Source of the DNA: Prevotella sp.
Lineage (GTDB): Bacteria; Bacteroidota; Bacteroidia; Bacteroidales; Bacteroidaceae
Assembly: GCA_021204565.1 (NCBI GenBank)
Contig: JAJPZE010000141.1
Span: forward strand, 328-21,062
Length of the DNA: 20,735 nt
Direction: 5' to 3'
Position 1 is the stretch's first letter; the number at the start of each line of letters is the position of its first letter. Positions 13,439 through 20,735 of the stretch are shown in pieces. The notes beneath the pieces are model-generated. The model made no database searches, was not told where the DNA came from, and worked only from the letters and a program-made list of their open reading frames with translations. Position numbers and translations under genes: made by a program.

Positions 13439-16400
13439 AGCTGATTATATACAGGGGTGAGGACGCGCTGGTAACCCTGCCCGCGATGCCGGTGAACGCC
13501 AAGGGCAAGTACACGCTCGGGAGCGATGATTACATCACGTTGCCGTTCTCGTTGAAGAAGCCCGTGATATTCACCACGGGCGACTATGTTGACTTGTCAG
13601 AGTTCGATTGCGGGCGGTTCGCGAAGAAGTACGTTGTGGTGGAGACGCCGAAGCCGACGTATAACACGTCGACGGGCGCGTATGATTACGAGCTCCGCCT
13701 CGATGCGTATTATATGGCTTGGCAGACGAAGATATTCAAGTATCTTCCCGCGAGCGGCTCGGCGGAAGCCTCGTGGAGCCTGACCGACACGCTGAACAAC
13801 CAGATGGCGGTGTTCCTGCGCAACTTGCGGGAGCTCGGATATACGTATAACGGGACGGCGTTCGCTTGCGAGATAAGCCTCGACGAGGACAAGGCGCAGG
13901 TGATGACGTATGAGAACACGAACCTCATCGACGCGCTGACCGATATGGCGGATACGTGGGATTGCGACTGGTGGGTGACGGATAACATCATCCACTTCGG
14001 GCGTTGCGAGGGGAACGACGCGCAATTAACCTATGATATAGAGATTGGCAAGCAATGCTCTTCGATGGAGCGGTCGGACTCCTCCGGCACGTTCGCCAAC
14101 CGTATCTATGCGTTCGGCTCGGACCGGAACATTCCCCTTAACTACCGCAAGAGCCTTATCTTCACCGCGACCGCCGCCAACGGGGGCATTATACAAGACG
14201 CTCTGCGCCCGTTGAAAGACACATACTTCAACTCGGATGATTATATTGATGAGGATCCGACGTCGGGTCTTGCGTTCTCATGGGGGCTGAACAAGACCCT
14301 TGTGTTAGAGGCGCAAGCGGGATATGAGCAGACTTTTACCGCCGAGTATACCTTGTCGGACGTACCGTTCGGCGAATATGTGTTCTATCCCAACGGTGCA
14401 TATATATCCGTCGCACAGATAGCCGGGCGGTATTATTTTATGATGGGCGTACAGATTACGTATGAGCTTTATGTCGGCGACTCTTTGGTTACGTCCTATA
14501 AGATAGACAAGACCGGCTGGTACTTGAACCCGTTGTCTACGGCGTCGACGAGGTTTGATTTGAAGTTGGACGAGAATGAATTTGTCGTTACGGCGGAGAC
14601 GGCTGATGTGCGTCTTGCCGTGTCCGTTACGGTAACGAACGCTACCAGTATGCAGTTGACAACGGTGCTTGTCAATTGCGCGTTGGATAACATCCCTTAT
14701 ATCGCGCCCGTCGTGCAATATCACTCCATCCGTGCCGTGCTGACGTTCCTCTCCGGCGTATTGGCGGATTCCGGGCAGATAACGGCGACGCTGAATGCGG
14801 CGCGGGACTACGAACACGAGAACATCATCACCATGCCGGACGGCGTTATGCCGGCGGTCGGCGATACGTTCACGATTGACAACATCATCTCTTCGCAGGT
14901 GCCGTCGTCGTATTATACTACCGACGGCGACGAGGTGTTGGCGAACGGCATCGTGGCGGATGTGTTGCGTCTGCCCAAGGACGTGCCGTATATCGACGCA
15001 TACCGGTATCTTGACGGCGGGCGCGTGTATATCGGCGAGGAGGGTTACGATGATGAAGCGGCGGAGGAGATGCCGGCGGAGGAGGTGGTGGAACAGGTTG
15101 TAACTACGTCGGACATATACCCGCAGTCGACGGCGGTGGTGAAGTCGGTTACGTATGAGGACGTGGCGGTGTATGATGATGACGGCAATGCGACGGGCGA
15201 ATACGAGCGGCGGTATCGTATCGCGGCGGCGAATGAGGACGGGAGCGACCTTGTCTTCGATACCAAGTACCTTATTCCCGATGTTGACTTCGGCATCGTG
15301 TTCTCCTCCGGTATGCTCAACGGTATGGACTTCGAGGTTACGTTCAACCCGCTCGGCAAGGCTTCAACCGATGCGGACTATCAGTTGTTCGAGATTGTCA
15401 TTAACGAGAACTACGGGCGTGCATTGCCCGACACGATACTCTACCCGCAGGAGGGCGACACGTTCACGATATACGGTTGGGATGTCGACAGCGCGTATGA
15501 GGACGACTTGATAGCTCGGGCGGAGCAGGCGTTATACGAGTATGCGGTGGCGTATATGAAGAAAGCGGTTGTCGACGACGGGGTGTACACCGTGAAGCTT
15601 TATCCGCACTGGGTGTATAAGGACATCACAAACCGCACGTTCGACGTGGGGCAGAAGATTAACCTGATTAACGGCGCGCTGTTCGCCAAAGGGCGCAAGA
15701 GCCGCGTTATAGGGTTCGAGATGAGCCTCGACAAACCCTATGATATCCCCGAATACTCCATTGGCGAGAGCACGGCATATTCGCGTCTCGGTGCGTTGGA
15801 GAACCAAATGGATACCATCATCTACCGGGGGACTTCGTACCGCGGAACGGTATCCGCCGGCGGTGACGGCACGGGCGGCGTGTCGGTTTACCTGATAACG
15901 ACGAACGACACCACTGCGCCGAGCAACTCCAATGCATACTCCGCACTGCGCGCACAAGCAACGTTCCTGCGCAAAGACCAAGCCGACGGCACTGATTACC
16001 TGCTCGGGCTGAACGGCGGCGCAACGTTCGGCGTGTACGTCAAGAACGGCTCCGGCGCGGCAATCGACAGCGACGGCAACGCGGAGCTGAACAGCCTCAC
16101 CGTCCGCAACGACGCAACAATAAACGGCGAAGCCGACATACTCGGCGCGTTGCGCGTATACGGGGAGTCGTATATCAAGAGTTTGTCCGTTCAGAGCCTG
16201 ACCGTTACGGGCGTGGCGACGTTCTTCCGTTTGGTTGTCGACGAGGTGCGCAGCGCGGGCGGCTCGCTCATACTCACCCCCGCCGACGGGTTCACGACGG
16301 CGATGGTTACGTCGGAGACGGACGACGAGGGCAACATCTTGACCTATACGCTTTATTGGTATGCGAAGAACGATTATCAAACAATAGACAACAAATGGAT

Positions 16401-19251
16401 GGCGGGCGACCAGGCGTTGTGCCAATCGTTCAACGTAAAGGAGGGCTTGAGCGAGAATGTATCGAACAAACTGTGGTGGGCGCGCGTCAAGGCGGCGGGC
16501 ACGGAAACCGTCAACGACACGGACTTCAACTACGTCACGTTGGACTGGACCGACCGTTATACGGACGGCATCGGCGTGCCGGAGTACGGCGACGAGGTGG
16601 TTATGCTCGGCTCAACAGCCACGCTCGCCGACGGGACAACCGACACGCAACGGCAGTCGGCAACATATATCGCGGCGTATAACAGCCTCGACACGGAGCT
16701 GACCGCGCCTCTGCTCGCCTTTTACCAGGGGATAAACGATTACGATTTATCCCCGCACCGCAAGAGTTACTTCGACGCGAAAACTTCCCGAATAATTGCC
16801 GACCGCGTAGAGATAACCTCAACCGACAGCGACGGCAATACGTCGACCGCTGCCGTCGGGCGCGAGTGCGGCGAGTGGGATGACGGCACGGCATACATCT
16901 ATGGCGACAAGGTTGAATACAACGGCGCGGTATATCAATGCACCGAAACAAGCGGCGCGGACGCGGGCGACGTGCCGGGAGCGTCCGCCGCTTGGGCGTA
17001 TCTGTATACAACCGCGGGCAAAGACGGAGCAGACGGCAAAGACGGTGCGGACGCGGAATATTATCGTATCGATACCGACAGCGAGAACATCATATACGAC
17101 CCCGATACGAATACATATGCGCCCGGGACGATAACGTTCACCGCGGTACACGTTACGGGAGGCACGACGGAGAACCCCGTCTGCCTCTTGCGAGTAGCGC
17201 AATATTATACGGACGGGACTAATGTAAGTTTCTCCCATTTCAACGTAACAAAAGCGACGCTCGACCTTTCTTCGGGGTCAAAGGTAATCAGTTACGTAAC
17301 CGTGCTGATGTACGCTTATGACGCCGGTCAGGGCGACCTGCTCGCAACGCGCACGATGTACGCTACACGGAACGGGACAAACGGCGAGGACGGTGCGGAC
17401 GGAGCGGACGCAATAACATTGCTTATAACCCCGCAGAATTGGCTTCTAAGCACCGATAACAACGGCAACGTACAATTTACCGCAGGGAGCGTTTATTCGC
17501 AAATACAATACATTAAGGGCGGCGCAACGGGCAACGTATCCACAAGCAACCTCACCGTCACCGCCGCAAGCGGTTGCACCGCGTCGGTCGGTATGGCTTT
17601 GGGTATCCCCGCGATAATCTTGCAATCCGTCAACAGCACCACGGTTTACGTGGCGGAGGACGGCACGGTCGCCGATACCGAACAGGACGGATACACCGCA
17701 CGCACGGTATCCGTCGGGAGCGGGTATGTGGATTTCACGGCGGCGATTGACGGCGTAACTTATTCGGGGCGCATACTCTTCTCCGTCTCCGTATCCGAGC
17801 TGTGGTATAAGACGCTGTACACCAACGAGGCGTTCACCCAGACCTATAACAAGATTTACGGCGAGGGAGGCACGGTCGCTTCGCTCGAAAGCGAGATAAG
17901 CCAGACGGCGCAGGAGATACGCCTGAACGTATTCGCATATGAGAACAAACTCACCGGCACGGCGTTCGACAGCCTCTCGCGTCTGTCGTTTTACAACACC
18001 GTTACGCTCGACGACGAGGCGGACGCGGCAGAAGCTTACGTCAATGCAATCATCGTCGAGAACGCATACAAGAGCGCATACAACGCCTTGCGGTTGTTCA
18101 AGAGCGCGACCGGCGTAACGGCGGGCGGCGTGAAGTGGAGCGCCGTGCCGGTGATGAACACCAACTATTACACGCTGTCGTTCCTCGCACGGACGACCGA
18201 CACGAGCCTCTTCACATCAGGCGCTTGTTATCTCGGAGTATCCATCCGCCTCACTACCGACGGGACGGACGCCGCCTACAGCGATGAGGTAACATCCATT
18301 TCTCTCTCGCCGCGCTATTCCGATTCCGGCACGCAGTTCAACCTCTCCGACGAGTGGCGGCAGTATCAGGTTACGCTAAAGGACTTCCCCGACGAGTATT
18401 TATACGCCGAGATATGGATGTACGTCTACACCGCCGGCACGGTCGACATCGCGCAGGTGATGTTCCAACGCGGAGATTACACGGCTTGGTCGCCCGCCGC
18501 CGACGATACGACGGAGAAGAGACTCCTCGCAACAGGCATCGATATTGAGAACAAGAATATCGTCGCCACGGCGGATAACTTCCTCATACAATCCAACGCC
18601 GGCACGCAAATGGCGCTCTTCACCGAAGACTCCGCCGGGCACGTCATCCTCAACGTCGGGAACAAGGACGGCTTGCTCTTTGTCAGCAAACTCTTTGCCT
18701 TCTCCGCCGGCAACCTGCTCGCCTCGATAAATGAATTCGACAACGGCGCGTACATACAATATTATGCAAGCGGCAACAAACGAATGGAGCTCAACGACGG
18801 GCAAATAATCTATTACAACGACGACGAAACAAACTCTCTGAAGTGGATACTCGGAGAGGACGGCACTATATTGAACACCGGATTCGTCTGGACGAAGTAC
18901 AATCTTGCATACGCAACCGCCCTGTCCGCCCTCGAAGTATACGCCATACTCGACGGCGATACATATTATCAATGTCTTGTCTCCGGCGACCTTTATGCAG
19001 GCTACAACCGCATCCTCATCAAGGCGGACGGCGCTTTCAACACCGCAATCGCACCGGATGCGGCAGCAAGCGAATACGGCGTTGCACCCGACGGATATTA
19101 TACCCCCGCCGGCGTGTACGCCACGCGCGTGCGCTACCCGGGGGAAACGGTATATCACGACTCGCGCCAACTATATCAGGTCGCTAACGGCATAATGAGC
19201 TACACCGGCGGCTTCGCTTGGACAACACCGCTGTCAGATGTGCTCGGATAA
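13435..19251 (+). CDS. Large tail-tip / receptor-binding structural protein
   Basis: The protein has 1938 residues. The first about 790 residues look like a tail-tip hub: LRLDAYYMAWQTKIFKYLPA, then the SMERSDSSGTFANRIYAFGS segment, up to EYSIGESTAYSRLGALENQM. A beta-rich structural region follows (about 909-1140). Residues 1145-1190 (CGEWDDGTAYIYGDKVEYNGAVYQC) resemble a small chitin-binding-type carbohydrate module. Collagen-like Gly-X-Y runs occur at 1195-1208 and 1314-1325, separated by a beta domain. ESEISQTAQEIRLNVF introduces a coiled-coil-like part. About 1576-1682 (YYTLSFLARTTD ... WSPAADD) looks like a CBM4/9-type jelly roll. It probably trimerises through the collagen-like and coiled-coil parts and contacts host glycans at the tail tip. 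It is the last gene of the late unit. Confidence 0.85.
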   Translation: MKLIIYRGEDALVTLPAMPVNAKGKYTLGSDDYITLPFSLKKPVIFTTGDYVDLSEFDCGRFAKKYVVVETPKPTYNTSTGAYDYELRLDAYYMAWQTKIFKYLPASGSAEASWSLTDTLNNQMAVFLRNLRELGYTYNGTAFACEISLDEDKAQVMTYENTNLIDALTDMADTWDCDWWVTDNIIHFGRCEGNDAQLTYDIEIGKQCSSMERSDSSGTFANRIYAFGSDRNIPLNYRKSLIFTATAANGGIIQDALRPLKDTYFNSDDYIDEDPTSGLAFSWGLNKTLVLEAQAGYEQTFTAEYTLSDVPFGEYVFYPNGAYISVAQIAGRYYFMMGVQITYELYVGDSLVTSYKIDKTGWYLNPLSTASTRFDLKLDENEFVVTAETADVRLAVSVTVTNATSMQLTTVLVNCALDNIPYIAPVVQYHSIRAVLTFLSGVLADSGQITATLNAARDYEHENIITMPDGVMPAVGDTFTIDNIISSQVPSSYYTTDGDEVLANGIVADVLRLPKDVPYIDAYRYLDGGRVYIGEEGYDDEAAEEMPAEEVVEQVVTTSDIYPQSTAVVKSVTYEDVAVYDDDGNATGEYERRYRIAAANEDGSDLVFDTKYLIPDVDFGIVFSSGMLNGMDFEVTFNPLGKASTDADYQLFEIVINENYGRALPDTILYPQEGDTFTIYGWDVDSAYEDDLIARAEQALYEYAVAYMKKAVVDDGVYTVKLYPHWVYKDITNRTFDVGQKINLINGALFAKGRKSRVIGFEMSLDKPYDIPEYSIGESTAYSRLGALENQMDTIIYRGTSYRGTVSAGGDGTGGVSVYLITTNDTTAPSNSNAYSALRAQATFLRKDQADGTDYLLGLNGGATFGVYVKNGSGAAIDSDGNAELNSLTVRNDATINGEADILGALRVYGESYIKSLSVQSLTVTGVATFFRLVVDEVRSAGGSLILTPADGFTTAMVTSETDDEGNILTYTLYWYAKNDYQTIDNKWMAGDQALCQSFNVKEGLSENVSNKLWWARVKAAGTETVNDTDFNYVTLDWTDRYTDGIGVPEYGDEVVMLGSTATLADGTTDTQRQSATYIAAYNSLDTELTAPLLAFYQGINDYDLSPHRKSYFDAKTSRIIADRVEITSTDSDGNTSTAAVGRECGEWDDGTAYIYGDKVEYNGAVYQCTETSGADAGDVPGASAAWAYLYTTAGKDGADGKDGADAEYYRIDTDSENIIYDPDTNTYAPGTITFTAVHVTGGTTENPVCLLRVAQYYTDGTNVSFSHFNVTKATLDLSSGSKVISYVTVLMYAYDAGQGDLLATRTMYATRNGTNGEDGADGADAITLLITPQNWLLSTDNNGNVQFTAGSVYSQIQYIKGGATGNVSTSNLTVTAASGCTASVGMALGIPAIILQSVNSTTVYVAEDGTVADTEQDGYTARTVSVGSGYVDFTAAIDGVTYSGRILFSVSVSELWYKTLYTNEAFTQTYNKIYGEGGTVASLESEISQTAQEIRLNVFAYENKLTGTAFDSLSRLSFYNTVTLDDEADAAEAYVNAIIVENAYKSAYNALRLFKSATGVTAGGVKWSAVPVMNTNYYTLSFLARTTDTSLFTSGACYLGVSIRLTTDGTDAAYSDEVTSISLSPRYSDSGTQFNLSDEWRQYQVTLKDFPDEYLYAEIWMYVYTAGTVDIAQVMFQRGDYTAWSPAADDTTEKRLLATGIDIENKNIVATADNFLIQSNAGTQMALFTEDSAGHVILNVGNKDGLLFVSKLFAFSAGNLLASINEFDNGAYIQYYASGNKRMELNDGQIIYYNDDETNSLKWILGEDGTILNTGFVWTKYNLAYATALSALEVYAILDGDTYYQCLVSGDLYAGYNRILIKADGAFNTAIAPDAAASEYGVAPDGYYTPAGVYATRVRYPGETVYHDSRQLYQVANGIMSYTGGFAWTTPLSDVLG

Positions 19252-19352
19252 CTGCGGACGGAGAATAAAACGGCTCGCTAAGGCGCATATAGGGGCGGTT
19301 GCTTGTCTAAGTCCCAAGTGGTTCAAGTATTGTGCAAATATTTGTACGGTTA
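19252..19352. other. Convergent intergenic region with a near-palindrome
   Basis: Between the tail-tip gene and the convergent integrase lie 101 bp without a gene. A 16-nt near-palindrome, GTGCAAATATTTGTAC (19332-19347), has one G-T pair and otherwise perfect symmetry, with CAAATATTTG at its centre. It could be a weak bidirectional terminator or a protein site. No T-run typical of a strong terminator follows on either strand. Confidence 0.4.
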
Positions 19353-20453
19353 TTATTCTCCCCCCTCAAATATCTTCGGGATACGCATCACCGCCGCCTG
19401 TTTGTTCTTGTCAAGCACCTTGGCGTATATCTGCGTCGTGGCGAGGTTGCGATGACCTAACAGCTTGCTCACCGTGTAGATGTCTGTCCCCAAGTCCAAC
19501 ATCATCACCGCAAATGTGTGCCGACCGCAATGAAAAGATACCTTCTTCTCAATCCCCGCCGCACGCACCCACAACTTCAAATAATAATTCGCAAGGGCTA
19601 CGTCGGATATTGACGGGAACACTAACGCCGTGCCGGCTGCATATCCTCCCAGCAATGCCGCCGCCTGAGGCGTAATGTCTAAATACTCCAAACCGCCCGT
19701 CTTCTTCTGCTTGAACACCAACCGCGTGTACTCACCGTGTCTCTGCACTTCGCTCCAAGTCAATGCCCTTATATCCGACCAACGCAAACCCGTCAAACAA
19801 GAGAAGAGAAACATACGCCTCACCACATCATTCCGACAAGGCGTCTGTGCAAGCAGACGCACCTCGTCAATGGTAAGGAACGTTCGCGTCGTGTCTCTCC
19901 ATTTAAAGCCGCTCACGCCTTTCAACGGATCCGTTTGTATTATATTATCCGAGACAGCACGATGTATGCACGCCGTGAAGTGAGAAAATATCAGCCAACG
20001 CGAGTTGGATGATAACGCCTGACGGCACAGATACTCTCGAAAACCCTCCACCCACACTCTATCGATTGCCGCAAACATAACGTCCGAACCGCCGGCATAC
20101 GCACGCAGATAACGTAACGCAAACAGCCACGTGTGATATGTGTTCTGCCGCGAAGCGTGCTCCGCGCACAACACCTCATAATACTTGAAGAAACTCACAC
20201 CCCCTGCATCAGGCGTATCGAAGCCGAACTTCCCGTTCTGCACCTCAACGAGACGTTTCGCCCGCACAGCCTCCGCCAAACGCATCGTATCGGCATTCTT
20301 CCGCTTATCCTCGCGCGTCTTCTCCGGAACAAGGTACAGCCGCAGGTACTCATACGTCCTGCGCCCGTGAACGTAAATATCCAAGTAAAGAGTCGTCAGC
20401 CCCGTGCGCGTCTTCCTCTGTCTTAACCGCACCGGCTCGTGTGAAATGGTCAT
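19353..20453 (-). CDS. Tyrosine recombinase (phage integrase)
   Basis: The protein has 366 residues. The N-terminal arm-binding part (VRLRQRKTRTGLTTLYLDIY) has the form common in Bacteroidetes recombinases. A SAM-like core-binding domain follows (about 85-175), then the catalytic domain with R224 (TGLRWSDI), K250 or K251 (QKKTGG), H308 and R311 (HCGRHTF), H334 (LLGHRN) and the nucleophile Y343 (QIYAKV). All catalytic residues are present, so the enzyme is probably active. It integrates and excises the phage at its attachment site. The gene is antisense to the late module and lies at its end, as expected beside attP or a prophage boundary. The start is ATG 20453; in-frame translation upstream of it is not supported. 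Confidence 0.93.
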   Translation of the reverse strand: MTISHEPVRLRQRKTRTGLTTLYLDIYVHGRRTYEYLRLYLVPEKTREDKRKNADTMRLAEAVRAKRLVEVQNGKFGFDTPDAGGVSFFKYYEVLCAEHASRQNTYHTWLFALRYLRAYAGGSDVMFAAIDRVWVEGFREYLCRQALSSNSRWLIFSHFTACIHRAVSDNIIQTDPLKGVSGFKWRDTTRTFLTIDEVRLLAQTPCRNDVVRRMFLFSCLTGLRWSDIRALTWSEVQRHGEYTRLVFKQKKTGGLEYLDITPQAAALLGGYAAGTALVFPSISDVALANYYLKLWVRAAGIEKKVSFHCGRHTFAVMMLDLGTDIYTVSKLLGHRNLATTQIYAKVLDKNKQAAVMRIPKIFEGGE

Positions 20454-20500
20454 AGTGTCTCGTGTTGATGCAATGAATGATTATAGTGATTGTTCGGCAG

Positions 20501-20516
20501 TTTGTTGCGCAACAAA
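20501..20516. repeat. 16-bp perfect palindrome upstream of the integrase
   Basis: TTTGTTGCGCAACAAA reads the same on both strands. It lies 48 bp upstream of the integrase start. Imperfect direct copies of GCAACAAA follow (20509-20516 and 20520-20527), the second overlapping a candidate -7 box. Likely roles are operator for an integrase regulator, arm or core site for the recombinase, or part of attP. Confidence 0.6.
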
Positions 20517-20523
20517 ACCGCAA

Positions 20524-20584
20524 CAAAGATAACACATAAATCGTACAATCACTATCGGTCAGACGATAACTTTAACCAAATTTA
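20524..20584 (-). promoter_or_regulatory. Candidate integrase promoter region
   Basis: On the minus strand, TATCTTTG (plus 20531-20524) and TAAATTTG (plus 20584-20577) match the Bacteroidetes -7 element. Neither has a clear TTTG at the -33 position. The first lies 70 bp upstream of the integrase ATG, with the 16-bp palindrome between, so binding there would block transcription or early elongation. Confidence 0.4.
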
Positions 20585-20735
20585 TACACCACGAAACCCC
20601 CACTTATCACTTATTTCCCCTCCGTAATCCCCTCGTTATTAACGCATTACTCCTCTCCGCCCCATAAGCCGTTACTATAACCTTTCATAACAGAACGATA
20701 TATAGTTAATATGATGATTATCAGTTGTTTAGGCG
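20585..20735. other. Non-coding AT-rich end of window, possible attachment-site neighbourhood
   Basis: No gene, tRNA or convincing repeat is visible. The whole stretch 20454-20735 (282 bp) is AT-rich compared with the phage genes. Because it lies upstream of the integrase, attP or a prophage border may be here. I cannot identify the core, since the other copy of the att repeat is not in the window. Confidence 0.35.

Noticed and set aside
15532..16425. 297-codon antisense open frame opposite the tail-tip gene
   Set aside because: Composition is typical of a mirror frame and no family features are visible.
13435..19251. Second DGR variable region in the tail-tip gene
   Set aside because: No stretch similar to TR was found in it, so the element has a single target in this window.
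19252..19352. tRNA remnant as attachment site (GGTTCAAGT near 19319)
   Set aside because: There are no matching arms or acceptor stem; the T-loop-like word is isolated.
1..20735. CRISPR array, rRNA or tRNA genes, insertion sequences
   Set aside because: No regularly spaced repeats, no RNA gene structure, and no transposase were found on reading the window.

Overview
This window is most likely the late structural half of a temperate, tailed (siphovirus-like) phage or prophage of a Bacteroidota host, probably gut Bacteroidales. The host call rests on three things: two promoters of the Bacteroidetes type (TTTG, spacer, TAnnTTTG), BACON-like domains, and DGR-target and tail proteins whose style is familiar from Bacteroides prophages. 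I cannot name a species. The window opens inside a head-morphogenesis-type gene that ends in a zincin (HExxH) motif. Next come a lone antisense gene with its own promoter and a divergent lysis pair (holin, GH24 endolysin). Four small structural or adhesion-type genes follow, at least two with BACON-like sequence.

The centre of the window (about 3.8-7.0 kb) is a complete diversity-generating retroelement (DGR). It has a 502-aa C-type-lectin-like target protein with its variable region (VR) near the C-terminus, a small accessory gene that does not look like a classical Avd, a template repeat (TR), and a reverse transcriptase with the DGR signature IGxxxSQ and a YADD active site. I aligned TR (5733-5834) with VR (5137-5238) by hand. 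Over 102 bp there are 18 differences. All 18 fall on adenines of the TR (18 of 26 adenines changed, 0 of 76 other bases), which is the hallmark of adenine-directed mutagenic retrohoming. Thirteen residues of the target are recoded.

After the RT come a small overlapping gene, a strong hairpin plus T-run, and the tail module: a probable tail-assembly chaperone, a 1570-aa tape measure protein, a distal-tail-like protein and a 1938-aa tail-tip/receptor-binding protein with collagen-like and carbohydrate-binding-like segments. A tyrosine recombinase on the opposite strand follows, and its upstream region carries a 16-bp perfect palindrome. This end of the window probably lies close to the attachment site.

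Taken together, the genes describe a phage that diversifies a tail- or virion-borne lectin to change host or glycan recognition. BACON and carbohydrate-binding-like modules would add weak, non-specific adhesion to mucin or capsule. The least expected parts are the ssDNA-binding-like accessory protein in the place of Avd, the split or half BACON motifs on consecutive small genes with a repeat-bearing spacer, and the antisense single-gene cargo beside the lysis cassette.
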